Assembly (NCBI GenBank): GCA_937863385.1
Contig: CALMBW010000019.1
Location: forward strand, 186,001-250,000
Direction: 5' to 3'
Source: an uncultured Actinomycetes bacterium
GTDB taxonomy: Bacteria > Actinomycetota > CADDZG01 > WHSQ01
Length of the DNA: 64,000 nt
Part shown: in pieces, positions 25,226 through 33,702 of the stretch
Layout of the letters: every line of letters starts with the position of its first letter
Numbering within the stretch: position 1 is the stretch's first letter
The notes under the pieces: generated by a model
The model's input: the letters and a program-made list of their open reading frames with translations, nothing else
What the model was told of the DNA's origin: nothing
Databases searched by the model: none
Program-made: the position numbers and the translations under genes

Positions 25226-26489
25226 TCAGCCGGCGTAACTGAAGGTCCGTTGGTTCCTTGGGGAACCTGATCGAGAATCGTGATCCTCTGCCCGGCTCGC
25301 TCGTAGCGTCGATCGTTCCTCCATGCAACTCGACCACCGTCTTGGCGATGCTCAATCCGATCCCGGTTCCGCCGACACGACGCGTGTGTGAAGAGTCCGC
25401 CTGATGGAACCGATCGAAGATCTGTTTCATCTGCTCGGCATCGATACCCACCCCGTCGTCCGAGATAGACACCGCGACCATCTTCTGATCCTCTTCGATC
25501 TTTACTTCCACCCGTGAGTCATCGGGCGAGAACTTGAGGGCGTTGTCGAGAACCTTCGCCACCGCGTTCCCGATCTTGTCTCCATCGCAATAGACGCGCA
25601 CCGGCCCGCGAGGTGGCAAGAGGTCGATTCTGCGACCAGATGTCATCCGGCGTTCCCCCACCACGTCACCGACGATGACGTCGATCTCGCACCAGTCCAT
25701 CCGGGGGACCAAACGCCCTTGATCGACCAGACCGATATCGATGATGTCTTGGACCAGCTCCGATAGCCGTGCCGATTGCCGGTCCAGCATCTCTACGAGG
25801 GTGCTCTCCTCTTGGGCGGTGAGACCTGACTTGCGTGCAAGGGTCGCGGCCGCGCCTCTGATCGCAGTCAGCGGGGTTCGCAGCTCGTGACTGATATTCG
25901 TAACGAACGTCGACCGGAGCTTGTCGAGTTCGATGTAGGCCGCGGTCTCCCGTTCTGCTTCGGCGACTTCCCGCTCCGAGCGCCGGGCAGACTCCACCAC
26001 GTAGCTAACCCACGCTCCGATCAAGAAGATGTAGCCGACCCTCACCCAGAGCCTGTAGCCGACCCCATCGAATCCATCGATCGCCACAACGGCTGCATAG
26101 ATGACAGCCCCAAGCATCCCGGTCAGGTTGCCGAGCACGACTCCGAAACGGCCGATCGATGCTGCGGTCTCGGCGTAGAACAACGGGTAGTAAGGCGAAG
26201 CGAAGCCGCCCGTCGCGTAGATCCACAGACCGATGAAGACGTTATCCAGAACCGTGTTCGTTAATGCTACGGCCAGCGACTGCTCTCTGCTGGGCTTGTA
26301 GAAGACCGTGGCCAAGGCATAGATGACAGCCACGAAACAAACGGCATCGGCAAGTCCTGCCCGCTCCCCGGTCCCGGGCGCCAAGAGCTGATACGTGGCA
26401 ACGTTGAACAGGACGACCGCGAGTCGAACGAACGAGATGACTCTTTCGGTGCGTCTTAGCCGTTCCGAGGCAGGAACGGTAGGGCTCAA
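25167..26489 (-). CDS. Orphan membrane sensor histidine kinase
   Basis: A 440-aa kinase. The first 165 residues contain about six hydrophobic segments with no large extracellular loop, so it senses within or near the membrane. A short coiled segment leads to HisKA with H-box VTNISHELRTPLTAIRGAAA near residue 195, then HATPase_c with N-box KVLDNALKFSPD, G1 ISDDGVGIDAEQMKQIFDRF and G2 VGGTGIGLSIAKTVVELHGG. A response regulator gene is not adjacent; the only receiver protein in the window (41.4 kb) is far away. TTG start; the tail overlaps the LCP gene by 59 bp in antisense. Confidence 0.9.
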   Translation of the reverse strand: MSPTVPASERLRRTERVISFVRLAVVLFNVATYQLLAPGTGERAGLADAVCFVAVIYALATVFYKPSREQSLAVALTNTVLDNVFIGLWIYATGGFASPYYPLFYAETAASIGRFGVVLGNLTGMLGAVIYAAVVAIDGFDGVGYRLWVRVGYIFLIGAWVSYVVESARRSEREVAEAERETAAYIELDKLRSTFVTNISHELRTPLTAIRGAAATLARKSGLTAQEESTLVEMLDRQSARLSELVQDIIDIGLVDQGRLVPRMDWCEIDVIVGDVVGERRMTSGRRIDLLPPRGPVRVYCDGDKIGNAVAKVLDNALKFSPDDSRVEVKIEEDQKMVAVSISDDGVGIDAEQMKQIFDRFHQADSSHTRRVGGTGIGLSIAKTVVELHGGTIDATSEPGRGSRFSIRFPKEPTDLQLRRLITDSPSVETADRGTEPHPG

Positions 26490-26583
26490 GTGCTTGTCGG
26501 GGCGCGCCGCATCGCTAAAGGATGCCGCGCTGAGACGGGGAAGTCACTACTCAGTTCGTATGAGAAACGCTCCCGATATCGGT

Positions 26584-28161
26584 TCAGACCGCCCACTGAG
26601 TTACAAAATCCGATGCCCCCAACTCACGACCGGTCGCCTTCACTATGAGCTCCGGCCATGGGTAGAGACACCCATGCTTGAAGATTCGCTCCTTCAGCAT
26701 CTGTCCGGTCTCCGGCACCCCCACGACGCCACCGAACTCGTCACGAGCGGTCGCCACCAGTTGTGCGGCCAGAAGGTTGCCCAACAGGTAGTTCTGGTAG
26801 TAGACGGGAGCGGCTGCGATGTGGATCTTGGAAGCCCAGGCGCCGGCCGGAGCCGCTCCCTCTGGCACCCGAACCTTCTGGAACCGCTCCACATACCGCC
26901 ACCAACGCTCATCGAGATCGCCTTCCGGATCGGCGTACAGATCTCGTTCGAAATGGACCATCACCAGGCCCCAGCGCGAGAAGAGCAACTCTGCTGCTGC
27001 GGTCGCGCTGCGCAGACCCTTAGCCAACGGGTCGACCTGATCGGCACTGAAGCCGGCCACTTGCTTCAACCAGTCGGGGTCACGCACCAAAGCTCCAGAC
27101 ATCAATGCGATGGCCTCGGTAACGAAGGTGTGTGCCGGTTGGCGGAGCAGGTAAGGGAGCTTGTGATCGATGAAGACGTCGTACGCAGCGTGACCCGACT
27201 CGTGAAGCATCGTGTCGATCCATCGTTCGCCCGGAACCACGTTGCACAGCATCCGCACGTCCTTCTTACGGTCGACATCGATGCAGAACGCGTGCTGGCA
27301 CTTTCGGTCACGTGGGTACAGATCGCTATTGGCCATCACATTCGATAGGTCGATGTCCCACCGTCCGAAGGTCTCCAGAGCCAGCGCTTCGGCTGAGGCG
27401 TCACCGAAAAGGTCATCCAGGCTCAGACGGCCGTCGGGCGGAAGCTGCTGGAAGAATGGGTCGGCATAGTGCCAGGGAAACAGGTCGGTCGTTCCGAAAC
27501 GTTGCACGAGGCGCTCGTCGAGCTGCGATTTCCATGCGGTGAAGGGCTCGTCGGTGAGTCTCTCGAGCTCGTCCATGACGCCGAACAGCCACTCCTCGGG
27601 CAACTCCTCGAGGTCGAGGCTCATCTGGTAGTAGTCCCCGTAGCCGAGCTTCCGAGCAGTCGCGTTCCTCGCTCGCACCAACTCGCGTACACGCTCGGCA
27701 ACCTTGGTTCCCACCTCTTTCGAGGCTTGCCACACCCGCTTGCGAAGCTCCGAGTCGTCCGAGCTTTGCAGGACCTCGTCGATCTTGTTGTCGTCGTACT
27801 TCTCGCCGTCGATCTCGGCCCGGTGGTTCGCGAACTCACTCTCGACCTGGGTTGACAGTTCGACGATCTCTTCGCGCTCGGCATCGGTCATCTGATTGCC
27901 CGTGAGTCCCAACCGCAAGATCTCCAACTGCCGCTTCAGGACGGGGTCATGGATCTCTTCGGCCAAAGCGGCATTCACGCGCTCCAATGCTTCCGCGTCA
28001 CCCATGATCTTGCGCAGCTCGAGCTCCAGGTCGGCCCGTGCCCGGTCGTTCTCGGGACTGGCTTCGATCTGCGAGACCCAATAGGCGTTGTTGAAATCGG
28101 TCTCTACGCTCTCGATCCGGTCTTGGAATTGAGTAGCGAGACGGTGGATGCTGTCGGACAT
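26584..28161 (-). CDS. M3/M2-like zinc metallopeptidase
   Basis: A 525-aa, largely helical cytoplasmic protein. The gluzincin motif HESGH lies in DTMLHESGHAAYDVFIDHKL near residue 305, and the third ligand Glu is probably in HTFVTEAIALMSG about 27 residues later. The helical N-terminal region and the overall size fit the peptidase M3/M2 superfamily (oligopeptidase F, peptidyl-dipeptidase). I cannot choose the exact family. The ATG at 28161 is preceded by GAGGGGG; a TTG 18 nt upstream is less likely. It lies 37 bp downstream of the pseudopilin-M15 gene and may be the last gene of the Tad operon. Confidence 0.82.
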   Translation of the reverse strand: MSDSIHRLATQFQDRIESVETDFNNAYWVSQIEASPENDRARADLELELRKIMGDAEALERVNAALAEEIHDPVLKRQLEILRLGLTGNQMTDAEREEIVELSTQVESEFANHRAEIDGEKYDDNKIDEVLQSSDDSELRKRVWQASKEVGTKVAERVRELVRARNATARKLGYGDYYQMSLDLEELPEEWLFGVMDELERLTDEPFTAWKSQLDERLVQRFGTTDLFPWHYADPFFQQLPPDGRLSLDDLFGDASAEALALETFGRWDIDLSNVMANSDLYPRDRKCQHAFCIDVDRKKDVRMLCNVVPGERWIDTMLHESGHAAYDVFIDHKLPYLLRQPAHTFVTEAIALMSGALVRDPDWLKQVAGFSADQVDPLAKGLRSATAAAELLFSRWGLVMVHFERDLYADPEGDLDERWWRYVERFQKVRVPEGAAPAGAWASKIHIAAAPVYYQNYLLGNLLAAQLVATARDEFGGVVGVPETGQMLKERIFKHGCLYPWPELIVKATGRELGASDFVTQWAV

Positions 28162-28198
28162 CGGATCCCCCTCGTGCAAAACGTTGTGTCGAGAGAAA

Positions 28199-28861
28199 CT
28201 ACCGTCTGCTACCGACCAGTTCGAAATGCCACGGTTCGTTCGCCAGCGGCCGATAGAGGGGCAAGCCCAAGGAGTCGGCCAAGGCCGCCGCCTGAAGCAG
28301 GTCTCCTCCCAGATCTACCGCCAGCCCTCGTTCGTGCATCGAGTTGCCGGGAGGGGCGACCCAGTCGTCTGCAGCTTCGGGAGATCCGTATCGAGAAAGC
28401 GCCCGGTCCCAGAGCAGTGATTGCTGCTGGGTCGAGCGGAAGCCGGAGACCAGGTACACCCTGCCTTGTGCCACAGCGATCAGCCGCTCGATCGACACGG
28501 CGAGCCGGGGATGCAGTCCCCGAGGCGATGTGGCGTCGGCCGGCATGAGCATCGTGGGATCGATCATGGCAGCAGCAACAGCCGTCGCCTCGCCCACTTC
28601 CACTTCGACCTGAACCCGGTACGAGCCACTCAGGCAGTCACACTCGATCAACTCTCCACCGTTGCGTTCAGCGAACAGCCTCGCCTGCTCTTCAGGCGAG
28701 GCCGATCCGTAGATGGTTCCTTCGGCTACCGCCGCGAGCGCGGCAGCATCCGCTGCCGCCTGCGCTCGCACTCGGTCGGTAGCTACCGCACTCGATCGGA
28801 GATGGATGGACGACACGGTGAAAGACAAGATCAAAGAGACCGCAGCCACGAGCACCGTCAT
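28199..28861 (-). CDS. Pseudopilin-like N-terminus fused to M15 (VanY-like) peptidase
   Basis: A 220-aa protein. Residues 1-20 form a membrane helix and residues 26-48 are the Ala-rich AAADAAALAAVAEG segment typical of the TadE/TadG-like minor pilins of actinobacterial tad loci. From about residue 115 it becomes an M15 D,D-carboxypeptidase: SGFRST (139-144), SMHERGLAVD with His176 and Asp183, and EPWHFEL with Glu209 and His212, all the expected zinc and catalytic residues. The predicted activity is cleavage of peptidoglycan stem peptides. It starts within the stop of the TadE gene (ATGA overlap), so the fusion belongs to the pilus operon. Confidence 0.82.
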   Translation of the reverse strand: MTVLVAAVSLILSFTVSSIHLRSSAVATDRVRAQAAADAAALAAVAEGTIYGSASPEEQARLFAERNGGELIECDCLSGSYRVQVEVEVGEATAVAAAMIDPTMLMPADATSPRGLHPRLAVSIERLIAVAQGRVYLVSGFRSTQQQSLLWDRALSRYGSPEAADDWVAPPGNSMHERGLAVDLGGDLLQAAALADSLGLPLYRPLANEPWHFELVGSRR

Positions 28862-29244
28862 GGCCGCTCCAAGCGCATAGATGCCCTCGCTTCGAGCATC
28901 ACGCCTTCGAACAACTCGCCGACAAGAGGGACCGAGGAGCTCGGATGGAACCGAAGGATCACCTCGACGGGTTCACCCTGGACCCGTTCTGTCGGAGGCG
29001 GAGTGATCTCGTACGAGGCACCTGTGAGACCGGCTGTTTCCAGGACCTCTCTAACGGCATCGGGGTCGGCGTCTACGGCGGCCACGCGAGCAGACTCCCT
29101 CGCTGCTTGCCACAGGCGTGACCGGTCCAGCCCCAATGCAGCGAACTCCAGCGTGACCGCGATCAGGATCGCGACGATCGGCAGACACAGCGCCAGCTCG
29201 ACGGTCGCCTGTCCCGATTGCGAGCCGCGGAAGCGGTCAGCCAA
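28858..29244 (-). CDS. TadE-family minor pilin
   Basis: A 128-aa protein with the TadE signature SGQATVELALCLPIVAILIA at residues 10-29: a short basic N-terminus, a Glu five residues into the helix and a hydrophobic run. The remainder is an extracytoplasmic domain. The start is inferred: TTG at 29244 overlaps the flp stop by 8 nt, and the open frame also runs upstream to 29322 inside flp. The downstream gene begins in its stop codon. Expected to be a minor structural subunit of the Flp pilus. Confidence 0.82.
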   Translation of the reverse strand: MADRFRGSQSGQATVELALCLPIVAILIAVTLEFAALGLDRSRLWQAARESARVAAVDADPDAVREVLETAGLTGASYEITPPPTERVQGEPVEVILRFHPSSSVPLVGELFEGVMLEARASMRLERP

Positions 29245-29404
29245 TGCTCGATGGGAGTTGGTCCACGATGGCCTGGAAGAAGCCGTCGAGACCGCCGCCT
29301 CGAACGAACGCCGCGAACACACCGACTACCACCGCCACGACGAGTAGCACCAACGCATACTCGGCCGTTGTCTGGCCCCGCTCGTTGGAGAAGTTCTTTC
29401 GCAT
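29237..29404 (-). CDS. flp: Flp/Fap-type major pilin
   Basis: A 55-aa pilin: MRKNFSNERGQTTAEYALVL. The Gly-Gln-Thr-Thr-Ala-Glu-Tyr sequence is the class IVb prepilin processing site, cut after the Gly, leaving a mature helix beginning QTTAEYALVLLVVAVVVGVF with Glu at +5. GGAGGT lies seven bases before the ATG at 29404, so the longer frame to 29458 is rejected. No prepilin peptidase gene is in the window. Confidence 0.9.
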   Translation of the reverse strand: MRKNFSNERGQTTAEYALVLLVVAVVVGVFAAFVRGGGLDGFFQAIVDQLPSSIG

Positions 29405-29502
29405 GAGGCACCTCCACGTTGCCCGGCCCAGTGCCGGGGGATGCCTCGATATGAACAACGGAGTCAGGAACGTGGTGTGTGCTCGGTCACTCCCGGCGCG
29501 GT

Positions 29503-30018
29503 TTACTTCTGCACGAGACGCACGGTGTCGCCCTCGGTTATCCCCATCGCTTCAAAGGCACCGAGGTTCACCTCGAGTGCTTGGATGTAAGGCGCGTCGG
29601 ACGGATAGACATCGCAGGGGTCGGCCTCGCAAGGCTGCATGTCCTTGATGTCAACGATCTCGCCGTCAGAGCCGATGTATGCGATCGACAGAGGGATCAG
29701 CGTGTCCTTCATCCAGAAAGCGCCCTGTACTTCTTCTTCGAACACGAACAGCATCCCCGCGTCCTCGGGAAGGTCCTCCCGGCCCATCAGGCCGATCTGC
29801 CGCTGCTCATCGTCCTCTGCAAGCTGAACGCGCAGGAAACTCTCGCCGTCTGCGCCTTCCAGAACGACGCAACCTTGGGGAAAGGGATCGGATGGAGTGG
29901 GGGCCGAAGCTGCGGCGGTTCCGAAACCGCCCTCGGCATCACATGCCGCAGTGGCGTCGTCCGCACTGCAGGAAACGGTCAGTAAGAGCAAACAGATGGA
30001 AAGGGCACGGATGCGCAT
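29503..30018 (-). CDS. DUF192 lipoprotein in Tad cluster
   Basis: A 171-aa exported protein. A signal peptide ending LLLLTVSCS carries a lipobox Cys near residue 17. The DUF192 domain includes QIGLMGREDLPEDAGMLFVF, GAFWMKDTLIPLSIAYIGSD and GEIVDIKDMQPC, and ends in ALEVNLGAFEAMGITEGDTV. DUF192 function is unknown. It lies between the TadC-like and flp genes, 17 nt after the former, so it is in the pilus operon. A paralogue without lipobox is encoded at 47073-47828 and shares the FWM..T.IPLSIA and DM.PC motifs. Confidence 0.87.
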   Translation of the reverse strand: MRIRALSICLLLLTVSCSADDATAACDAEGGFGTAAASAPTPSDPFPQGCVVLEGADGESFLRVQLAEDDEQRQIGLMGREDLPEDAGMLFVFEEEVQGAFWMKDTLIPLSIAYIGSDGEIVDIKDMQPCEADPCDVYPSDAPYIQALEVNLGAFEAMGITEGDTVRLVQK

Positions 30019-30035
30019 CTGGTGAGTCTCGCGCT

Positions 30036-30950
30036 TCAGAGCAGCAGACCTCGCAGCATCGGTCCCGCCCCCAAGAGACCGAATGACGGCAGCACACACA
30101 CGGTTAGGGGAAGAACCATCTTCACCGGAGCTTTTCGGATCTCGGTCTGAAAGCGTCTCTGTTCGTCCGCTGCCATCGAATCGGCCAGCGCGCGCAGAGC
30201 ACCGGCGCAAGGGGCTCCGAGTTCCGTGGATGAGCGCAAGACAGACCCGATCCTGGATAGGCCCAAGTCATCGCTGCGCTCCAACGATCGCCCCCACGTC
30301 GAGCCCAGCGCCGTTCTCTGCCGGGCCTCCGTTAGCGCCGCTCCATGAGCTCCGGAGGCACCTTTCGCGATGGCGGCGAGCACGATCTGCGGGCTGCATC
30401 CCCCGCGTACGGCGCACGCCATCGTCACCGCCGTCATACGTGCGGGGTGAACCTCTCGACCTGGGACCGGTACGAGCTTTGACATCCAGACGAATCCGGC
30501 CCCCGCCAGCCCCAGACCGAGGAGCAGCAGGGCCGCGCCCGGCATGCCACCGACCCCCCGGCGCGAGAGAGGCATCAGGAGAAAGAAAACGATCGGAAGC
30601 GAAGCCACCATGCGCGCAGACAGCCTCATGCCCGACACTGCGGCCGCAGCATCCGCCGCATGCTGACTACGGGTCTCGATGTCGTCCCCAAGCGCGTCGA
30701 TCATCGCTGCCAGGTCCCCGCCACATCGTTGATGGGTGCTCACGATGCAAGCGAGCGTCTCAAGATCGGGCGACTCACCCGCTTGGAGCGCGGCAGCTGC
30801 CGGAAGACCAAGGCCCAGGGCACGCACGATCTTGGTCGCAGCTTGAGCGTCGGCTTCGGAGATCATGGCGGGCCATCTGCGCAACGAACTTCTGAGTGAA
30901 AGCCCTGCACGGAGCAAGCCCGCCAGTGACCTGAGAGATGAAGCGGTCAC
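30036..30950 (-). CDS. TadB/TadC-like type II/IV secretion membrane protein
   Basis: A 304-aa integral membrane platform protein of the T2SSF family. The first half has a cytoplasmic T2SSF-like domain (STHQRCGGDLAAMIDALGDD near residue 72) followed by two hydrophobic segments (105-125 and 135-160). The second half repeats a T2SSF pattern with SSTELGAPCAGALRALADSM near residue 245 and a C-terminal helix pair. Canonical tad loci have separate tadB and tadC; here one protein seems to cover both. GTG start overlaps the ATPase stop as GTGA. Confidence 0.82.
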   Translation of the reverse strand: MTASSLRSLAGLLRAGLSLRSSLRRWPAMISEADAQAATKIVRALGLGLPAAAALQAGESPDLETLACIVSTHQRCGGDLAAMIDALGDDIETRSQHAADAAAAVSGMRLSARMVASLPIVFFLLMPLSRRGVGGMPGAALLLLGLGLAGAGFVWMSKLVPVPGREVHPARMTAVTMACAVRGGCSPQIVLAAIAKGASGAHGAALTEARQRTALGSTWGRSLERSDDLGLSRIGSVLRSSTELGAPCAGALRALADSMAADEQRRFQTEIRKAPVKMVLPLTVCVLPSFGLLGAGPMLRGLLL

Positions 30951-31969
30951 AGCTCCAGCACCTCGGCGATGCGTCTGCCCGCTTCACAGCGCTCGACATG
31001 AACGACAAGATCGAAGGTCTGGATCACTCGCCGCTCCATCTGCTCGACAGACATGGATGTATCCGACTCCAACGCGAGCGAGGCCAAGCGAGATAGGGCC
31101 GTCTTGGCGTCGCGTGCGTGCACCGTAAGCAGCGAGCCATCGTGACCCGTGCTCATCGCGGCTAGAGCGTCCATCGCCTCGGCCCCCCTAACCTCGCCCA
31201 CGACGATGCGATCGGGCCGCATACGAAGCGCGGCTCTGACGAGATCGCGCGCGGTCACGGCACCCACCCCTTCGACATTGGCGACCCGGGTGACGAGAGG
31301 AACGAAGTGGCCCTTGGAAACGATCAGCTCGCGGACCTCTTCGATCGTGACGACCCTCTCCGATGTGGGCACGCGATCGAGGAGAGCGTTCAACAGCGTC
31401 GTCTTGCCCGACCCGGTCGCGCCCGAGATCAAGATGTTGCGCCGTTGTAGAACGGAGCCGTCGAGATGCCTTGCCTGAGAGGAAGTGAGCATCGCCTTCT
31501 CGGTCAGGTCCTCGAGTGAGTAGGCCTTTTCGGGGAACCGGCGGATCGAGACGATCGGTCCTGTTGGCGCCACCGGGGGGAGAACGACATGTATCCGGGA
31601 ACCGTCCGGCATCCAGGTGTCCGCTACGGGGGCCGAGATATCCACGCGGCCCCCCCGGTCCCCAACGATCCGCTCGATGAATGCATCCAGCATGGCCGCT
31701 TCAAAATGCAGGTCGGTTCGCATGGGCCCCGCGCCGTTGTCGACCCAGATCTCATCGGGTCCGTTGACGAGGATGTCGGTGACCTCGGGGTCTGCCATCA
31801 AAGCGGTGAGCGGTCCTGCTCCATCGATCGACTCGGCCAGGGCGCGCACCGATGGCCCTGGATCCCTTTCAGAGTGGGCACAGACAAGTTCGCGAAGGGC
31901 AAGACGGCGTTGCGCGGGGTCCAGATCGGCAAGATGTTTGTTGTCGAGGACCACATCGAACAGCCTCAA
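30947..31969 (-). CDS. tadA: Tad/CpaF secretion ATPase
   Basis: A 340-aa hexameric traffic ATPase. DILVNGPDEIWVDNG near residue 60, Walker A ILISGATGSGKTTLLNAL near residue 160, the Asp box VVTIEEVRELIV, RPDRIVVGEVRGAEAMDALA as Walker B, and a His box TGHDGSLLTVHARDA near 265 are all present. It should power pilin assembly. The TTG at 31969 overlaps the CpaE-like stop as TTGA; the open frame continuing to 32266 lies inside that gene and is rejected. Slightly shorter at its N-terminus than most CpaF proteins. Confidence 0.92.
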   Translation of the reverse strand: MRLFDVVLDNKHLADLDPAQRRLALRELVCAHSERDPGPSVRALAESIDGAGPLTALMADPEVTDILVNGPDEIWVDNGAGPMRTDLHFEAAMLDAFIERIVGDRGGRVDISAPVADTWMPDGSRIHVVLPPVAPTGPIVSIRRFPEKAYSLEDLTEKAMLTSSQARHLDGSVLQRRNILISGATGSGKTTLLNALLDRVPTSERVVTIEEVRELIVSKGHFVPLVTRVANVEGVGAVTARDLVRAALRMRPDRIVVGEVRGAEAMDALAAMSTGHDGSLLTVHARDAKTALSRLASLALESDTSMSVEQMERRVIQTFDLVVHVERCEAGRRIAEVLEL

Positions 31970-32808
31970 GCTTGGACCACCGATGCAGCAAGACGCGCTA
32001 TCCGGTGCTGCCAGATCCCGAATCGGGAGAGCACGGGACGGTTCCTTCGCTCGGCATCGATGAGCCGAGAAGTGAACGGAAGTTCGACCGTGGGTTCGAC
32101 ACCCAGGATCTCGCTGATGGCGCGCCCCCCTATCGAAGAGCGTGGTGCAGTTTCGTTGACAACGATGGCCCATGGGATGTCGGGCAGCGTTGGGAGGACC
32201 TCGGCCGCCCGGCGCACATGCGTGTACGTGGTCCCAACGACGAACACGCCAACATCGGGTTCCCATCCCGGGACCAGCGCCGGCTCCACGATGACGTGCG
32301 CGGCGTCCATCGCAACCGTTTCCATCATCCTGGCTGCCGGCTCACCGGAGCCGGGGGCCAAGCAAACCTTGACCCCGCCTGCTACCGGGAGGGTGGGCGC
32401 ATCGGCACCGTTCCACGTGCGAGCAGAGATGTCCATCCCCAGCCGGGAGGCAAACCCCCTTCGGGCCGGGGTTGATTCGACGACCACGGTGGTCCCCCAT
32501 CTGCTGAGCGCGATACCCAAGTGAAGGGCAACGGTGGTCGTCCCGCATCCCGACCCGACGACTGCGATCAAACGCGCCTTGGTCTTCGTAGTCAGGAGCT
32601 TGTGGATCCCTTCTATCAACCCCTTCGGGTCCGATGGGTCGAAGCGGAGGTCGCCCGAATCGTCTTGGGTGACAACCACGTGTGCGTCCGGGGGGATCTC
32701 ATCGAAGAAGCGAACCAGCCACTGGCGAGGCGAATCGTCGAAAGCCTCGGCCGCGATGACCCGGGCAGCGGGATCATCGATGACCAAGGCGATCCGGACC
32801 TCTTGCAT
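31966..32808 (-). CDS. CpaE/TadZ-like ParA-family protein
   Basis: A 280-aa protein of the SIMIBI/ParA class associated with actinobacterial tad loci. The N-terminal 80 residues resemble a receiver-like pseudo-domain (VRIALVIDDPAARVIAAEAF). The nucleotide loop reads VVGSGCGTTTVALHLGIAL near residue 88; both lysines of the usual KGGxGKT are absent, so ATP hydrolysis may be lost. TadZ/CpaE proteins localise the pilus machine at the pole. The ATG at 32808 is chosen because it gives the normal start; upstream is the divergent HAD-IB gene. Confidence 0.8.
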   Translation of the reverse strand: MQEVRIALVIDDPAARVIAAEAFDDSPRQWLVRFFDEIPPDAHVVVTQDDSGDLRFDPSDPKGLIEGIHKLLTTKTKARLIAVVGSGCGTTTVALHLGIALSRWGTTVVVESTPARRGFASRLGMDISARTWNGADAPTLPVAGGVKVCLAPGSGEPAARMMETVAMDAAHVIVEPALVPGWEPDVGVFVVGTTYTHVRRAAEVLPTLPDIPWAIVVNETAPRSSIGGRAISEILGVEPTVELPFTSRLIDAERRNRPVLSRFGIWQHRIARLAASVVQA

Positions 32809-32874
32809 GTGGCAAGGGTGGTCGTGGGCTTGCGGCGAGCCAGTGATGCGCGCCACATCTCCCTATGCCAATCT

Positions 32875-33681
32875 ATGACTATGGAAGCAGCGTTCTTCGA
32901 TCTCGATAAGACCATCATCGCCCGGTCCAGCCCCCTGGCGCTGTCCCGGTCCTTCTTCAAAGAAGGGCTGATCGGGCGCACTTTCTTGCTCAAGTCGCTC
33001 TACGCACAACTCGTCTTTCACCTCTTGGGGGCCGACGAGGAGAAGATGGAGCGGATGCGGATCGAGGCTGCTCGTCTCACCGCGGGCTGGGAGCAGGAAC
33101 GGGTCCGTCAGGTCGTCACCGAGGTTCTCGAAGAGGTCATCTCACCGATCATCTACGCCGAAGCTCTCGAGCTGATGTTCGACCATCGGGAGGCCGGCCG
33201 GTTGATCGTCATCGTGTCGTCGTCGCCGGTCGAGATCGTGGAGCCACTCGCCGACATGTTGCGAGTGGACCGGTTCATAGCCACTCAACCCACCGTGGTC
33301 GACGGAAAGTACACGGGCGAGCTCGATTTCTATGCCTATGGGCCTTTCAAGGCCGAAGCTATCGAGAAACTCGCTGCCGAGATCGGGATCGACCTTTCGT
33401 CGTCCTATGCCTACACGGACTCGATCACCGACCTGCCCATGCTCGAGGCCGTCGGAAACCCGGTTCCGGTGAATCCGGACAAGGAGTTGCGGCGCCTAGC
33501 CACAGAACGCGAGTGGGACGTGCGTTGGTTCCGTAAGCCCGTAACCCTTCGCAGCCGGCTTCCCCACTTCCAGACACCGGAGATGAACCGGCAGAACAAA
33601 GCGATGGCAGCGGCCGGTGTCGTAGCACTTGCAGCCGCTACTTGGTGGCTCACACGCGATCGGAGCCACAAGGCCACCTGA
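32875..33681 (+). CDS. HAD-IB family phosphatase
   Basis: A 268-aa HAD hydrolase. AFFDLDKTIIARSS supplies the nucleophile Asp and acid-base Asp, LIVIVSSSPVEIVEPLADML is motif II, and the Lys of GPFKAEAI plus YTDSITDLPMLEAVG provide motifs III and IV. The family is linked to SerB and to CicA-like proteins; actinobacterial members sit beside the Tad cluster. The last 25 residues include a hydrophobic helix (AAAGVVALAAATWWL), suggesting a membrane-tethered C-terminus. Two ATGs (32875, 32881) are possible. Divergent from the CpaE-like gene. Confidence 0.87.
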   Translation: MTMEAAFFDLDKTIIARSSPLALSRSFFKEGLIGRTFLLKSLYAQLVFHLLGADEEKMERMRIEAARLTAGWEQERVRQVVTEVLEEVISPIIYAEALELMFDHREAGRLIVIVSSSPVEIVEPLADMLRVDRFIATQPTVVDGKYTGELDFYAYGPFKAEAIEKLAAEIGIDLSSSYAYTDSITDLPMLEAVGNPVPVNPDKELRRLATEREWDVRWFRKPVTLRSRLPHFQTPEMNRQNKAMAAAGVVALAAATWWLTRDRSHKAT

Positions 33682-33702
33682 TCGCGGTGTGAGGGGTCAG
33701 CC

